Positions 62,256 through 64,000 of a stretch of DNA of 64,000 nucleotides are shown one piece after another. Made by a program: the position numbers and the translations under genes. Below the pieces are notes generated by a model, which saw only the letters and a program-made list of their open reading frames with translations, was not told the origin of the DNA and did no database searches. The stretch comes from Bruticola sp004554425 (GTDB taxonomy: Bacteria; Vulcanimicrobiota; Xenobia; Xenobiales; Xenobiaceae), in contig CATXCY010000009.1 in the NCBI GenBank assembly GCA_958366945.1, forward strand, positions 1 through 64,000, read 5' to 3'. Within the stretch, counting starts at the first letter, position 1. Each line of letters starts with the position of its first letter.

Positions 62256-63362
62256 TTATTTTTCTTCGACTTGCCAGCGCTCTAAGCTGCCGGGAATTTC
62301 GGAACTGAGTCGCTCCAAAATAGCTTGCATAGCTTCGCACATAATGGTTTGCTGATCCGGATTGCCACTAAGCTGACGCTCCCAAGCGCAGCCACCACGG
62401 CAGAAATGGAACCATTTGCAAGAGCGGCAATTGACGGGAATTTGGGCCCAGCGGCGGAAAAATTCAATAGCTTTAGGGGAAGTCATCAGCTCTTTTAAGG
62501 TATGCTGATGGATATTACCTAAGCAAAATTCTTTCATGCCGGAGAATTCGTCGCAAGGATAGACGTCACCATTGTGAGCAAAACCCACAAAGTGAGAGCA
62601 CTTGCCTTGTAATTTGCAATAGTGCGGCGTATGGCCGGCCAACTTGCGAGAAATTTCGGAAAGAATGCGCACTCGGAAATTGGGATTGCCTATGGCTAAC
62701 CAGCGATCCAAAACGCGCATAATGAAATCTTTGTATTGCTTGCCGCTGATCTCTACTTCGAAGTGGCCTTCATGGAAACGAGTAGAGGGGACAAAGTCCA
62801 TCTCTCTAACGCCGTTGCTTTCAAACCAATCGACCAATTCTTCAGGGTGATCTAAGCCTCTGGGAGTGAGTACAGCCGAAACGCGGGGGTTAATACCCAC
62901 TTTGCGCAAATTGGTAATACCTTGCCACACGGCATCAAAAGTGCCCTGACCGGCTTGAGCTCCAGCTCTGTAGACACGTTGCTGATTGTGCAACCAAGGA
63001 GGGCCATCCAGACTGACAGTGACGGCAAAGCCTCGTTTGGCTAAAAGATCGGCCCATTCGTCATTGATAAGGGTGCCGTTGGTTTGCAAACCATGGTAGA
63101 CGGTACGTCCGGCAAAATACTGATCGACTAATTCCATCGCTTTGGCAAAGCGTTTGACACCGTAAAGAGTGGGCTCGCCGCCAAACCATAAAAGATGGAT
63201 AGGCCCTTGGGTATTTTGGGCTACCGCTTCGAGAGATTTTTCTAACGTCGCCTGATCCATAAAATAACCAGAGCCCAGCTTCCCATCCTGACAGCAGTAC
63301 TTACAGGCGAGGTTGCAGGACTCGGTTAATTTAAAGACTGGCCTTAATTGGCCGGAAATCAC
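62256..63362 (-). CDS. Radical-SAM/SPASM enzyme, likely peptide maturase
   Basis: 368 residues from GTG 63362. The [4Fe-4S] SAM motif is TESCNLACKYC (Cys16, Cys20, Cys23). GGEPTLYG and VTVSLDGPPWLHN are typical of anaerobic-sulfatase-maturase-like enzymes. The C-terminal SPASM Cys cluster is complete by eye (GDVYPCDEF, KEFCLGN, CRSCKWFHFCRGGC, MCEAM), binding auxiliary clusters. Its GTG overlaps the TGA of a 30-residue Cys-containing peptide gene (GTGA), so the two are translated together. No sulfatase gene is in the window. A RiPP-maturase role is inferred from that context. Confidence 0.9.
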   Translation of the reverse strand: MISGQLRPVFKLTESCNLACKYCCQDGKLGSGYFMDQATLEKSLEAVAQNTQGPIHLLWFGGEPTLYGVKRFAKAMELVDQYFAGRTVYHGLQTNGTLINDEWADLLAKRGFAVTVSLDGPPWLHNQQRVYRAGAQAGQGTFDAVWQGITNLRKVGINPRVSAVLTPRGLDHPEELVDWFESNGVREMDFVPSTRFHEGHFEVEISGKQYKDFIMRVLDRWLAIGNPNFRVRILSEISRKLAGHTPHYCKLQGKCSHFVGFAHNGDVYPCDEFSGMKEFCLGNIHQHTLKELMTSPKAIEFFRRWAQIPVNCRSCKWFHFCRGGCAWERQLSGNPDQQTIMCEAMQAILERLSSEIPGSLERWQVEEK

Positions 63363-63451
63363 GCTTTAACCCAGCAAACGCAGTCTTTTTCTTCGGGATC
63401 AGCATTGATAGCTGCAGCGATTACAGCATTAACTTCTTTGGTCTCTGCCAT
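63359..63451 (-). CDS. Candidate RiPP precursor peptide with a C-terminal Cys-Val-Cys-Trp core
   Basis: 30 residues. ATG 63451 has AAGGAG exactly 8 bases upstream, one of the best ribosome-binding sites in the window. The leader half (MAETKEVNAVIAAA) is mildly acidic and helical. The tail NADPEEKDCVCWVKA carries the only two Cys, one Trp and Lys. Its stop TGA overlaps the maturase start by 4 bases. Small precursor, adjacent SPASM enzyme and translational coupling are the hallmarks of radical-SAM RiPPs. Cys could be joined by a thioether, or Trp-Val-Lys by a cyclophane; both are hypotheses. I recognise no described precursor family. Confidence 0.75.
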   Translation of the reverse strand: MAETKEVNAVIAAAINADPEEKDCVCWVKA

Positions 63452-63574
63452 TTTGATTTCTCCTTATATTGTAGGCGGCGGGGTTGGACAAAAAAGCAAC
63501 CTCGTGCATTGGGCCTTCGGATGTTAGCTTTAAAGGCAAACTAGCCCCGAAGACAATTTTTCGCCTTCGCTTCT

Positions 63575-63630
63575 TAAGGAAAGCGCTCCTGCTTAGGTTC
63601 AAGACCTTAGAAGCAGGAGCGCTTTCCTTA
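63575..63630. repeat. Perfect 20-bp inverted repeat
   Basis: TAAGGAAAGCGCTCCTGCTT at 63575 and AAGCAGGAGCGCTTTCCTTA ending at 63630 are exact complements, with an AGG/CCT inner pairing. There is no clear T tract on either side. It lies between the truncated gene and the peptide gene, so it probably terminates the former or insulates the latter. Confidence 0.75.
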
Positions 63631-63666
63631 TCCTTTATATAGATATTGGCAGCTATCGCTTGAAGC

Positions 63667-64000
63667 TCATTTCTTCTCGCTGTGGCTAGTTTCGGAAGTC
63701 GATTCTTGTTTTTCAGGAATATTGACCTCTTGGGAAGAGTCCACTGCTGCTATTTCAGCGCTTTTTAAGCCATATTGACGTAGCTTGTGTACTAGTTGTT
63801 TACTGTCTTTTACTTTGCCGTGTACCTTACTGACAATTTGTTTGACAGATTCGCGAGCTGGTACGGTGCCATTAGCTTCGGGAGGATAGGGCGTTTCTGG
63901 CAAGCGCATATCTTCTTCGGTAAGAGGGCCAAAAGCTGGATTCTTTTCTACGTAGAATTCTATGCATACTCTGGTAATAGCTGCTAAGGGGATAGCTACC
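63667..64000 (-). CDS. Unknown protein (5' end outside window)
   Basis: The frame is open from the window edge at 64000 to the stop at 63667, giving 110 visible residues. The internal ATG 63909 is therefore not the real start. The visible start (ITRVCIEFYVEKNPAFGP) precedes a Pro-rich stretch and a Lys-rich helix (VKQIVSKVHGKVKDSKQLV), then an acidic Ser/Glu-rich tail. No family is recognised. It is transcribed toward the peptide/maturase pair but separated from it by a 20-bp inverted repeat. Confidence 0.6.
   Translation of the reverse strand, partial: VAIPLAAITRVCIEFYVEKNPAFGPLTEEDMRLPETPYPPEANGTVPARESVKQIVSKVHGKVKDSKQLVHKLRQYGLKSAEIAAVDSSQEVNIPEKQESTSETSHSEKK

Noticed and set aside
63667..63909. 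Complete 80-residue gene starting at 63909
   Set aside because: The frame continues open to the window edge, so this is the 3' part of a longer gene.

Overview
The window looks like chromosomal DNA of an uncultured, probably anaerobic, diderm bacterium. Outer-membrane evidence: an 843-aa porin with an N-terminal S-layer homology (SLH) domain, an MlaD-type lipid-transport protein, type II secretion/pseudopilus genes (gspC, gspI, gspJ, gspK) and many lipoproteins. Anaerobic flavour comes from two radical-SAM enzymes and a DsrE/YedF-like protein. I cannot place it in a phylum; SLH porins occur in Negativicutes, Synergistetes, Cyanobacteria relatives and several candidate phyla. No tRNA, rRNA or CRISPR was seen.

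Layout. 1-6008: a truncated membrane protein with Gly/Gln-rich repeats, a PfkB-family kinase, a secreted beta-propeller protein and three small envelope proteins. 6120-9241: an accessory island with an AlbA/Schlafen-type regulator interrupted by an in-frame TAA, a HicA/HicB pair with an odd toxin start, and a YafQ/DinJ-type pair. 9279-16876: SLH porin, RNase Z-like hydrolase, prfB (with its programmed frameshift) and secA. 17122-22803: minus-strand genes for an MFS transporter, an ATP-grasp ligase, an SPL-like radical-SAM protein, a methyltransferase, a polyprenol-phosphate glycosyltransferase and a DsrE-like protein. 23029-26578: a sensor-like membrane protein, tlyA and an MlaD-type protein. 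26751-31213: a compact glucose-type PTS made of an EIIA-HPr-EI fusion translationally coupled to an EIIC-EIIB permease. 31386-37020: a glutamate-dehydrogenase-like protein lacking key catalytic residues, a receiver-like/PEP-synthase-like protein without the phosphohistidine domain, and a duplicated DMT transporter. 37153-46623: hisS, a small secreted protein behind a highly structured leader, a coiled-coil protein, UDP-glucose dehydrogenase, a phosphodiester glycosidase, UPF0173, a UPF0158-like protein, ispF and an orphan protein. 47090-54885: a STAS/SpoIIE-HATPase partner switch followed by gspC, a repeat protein, gspI, gspJ and gspK. 55186-62176: four tandem paralogous lipoproteins, each with its own terminator. 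62256-63451: a radical-SAM/SPASM enzyme overlapped by a previously uncalled 30-residue Cys-Val-Cys-Trp peptide, which I judge a candidate RiPP system. 63667-64000: a truncated unknown gene.

The strongest discovery candidates are the 30-aa peptide plus SPASM maturase (63359-63451 with 62256-63362), the active-site-altered GDH homologue and its PEP-synthase-like neighbour (31386-35937), and a multi-hairpin leader RNA (39011-39197). All functional calls rest on reading motifs by eye; no database search was run.
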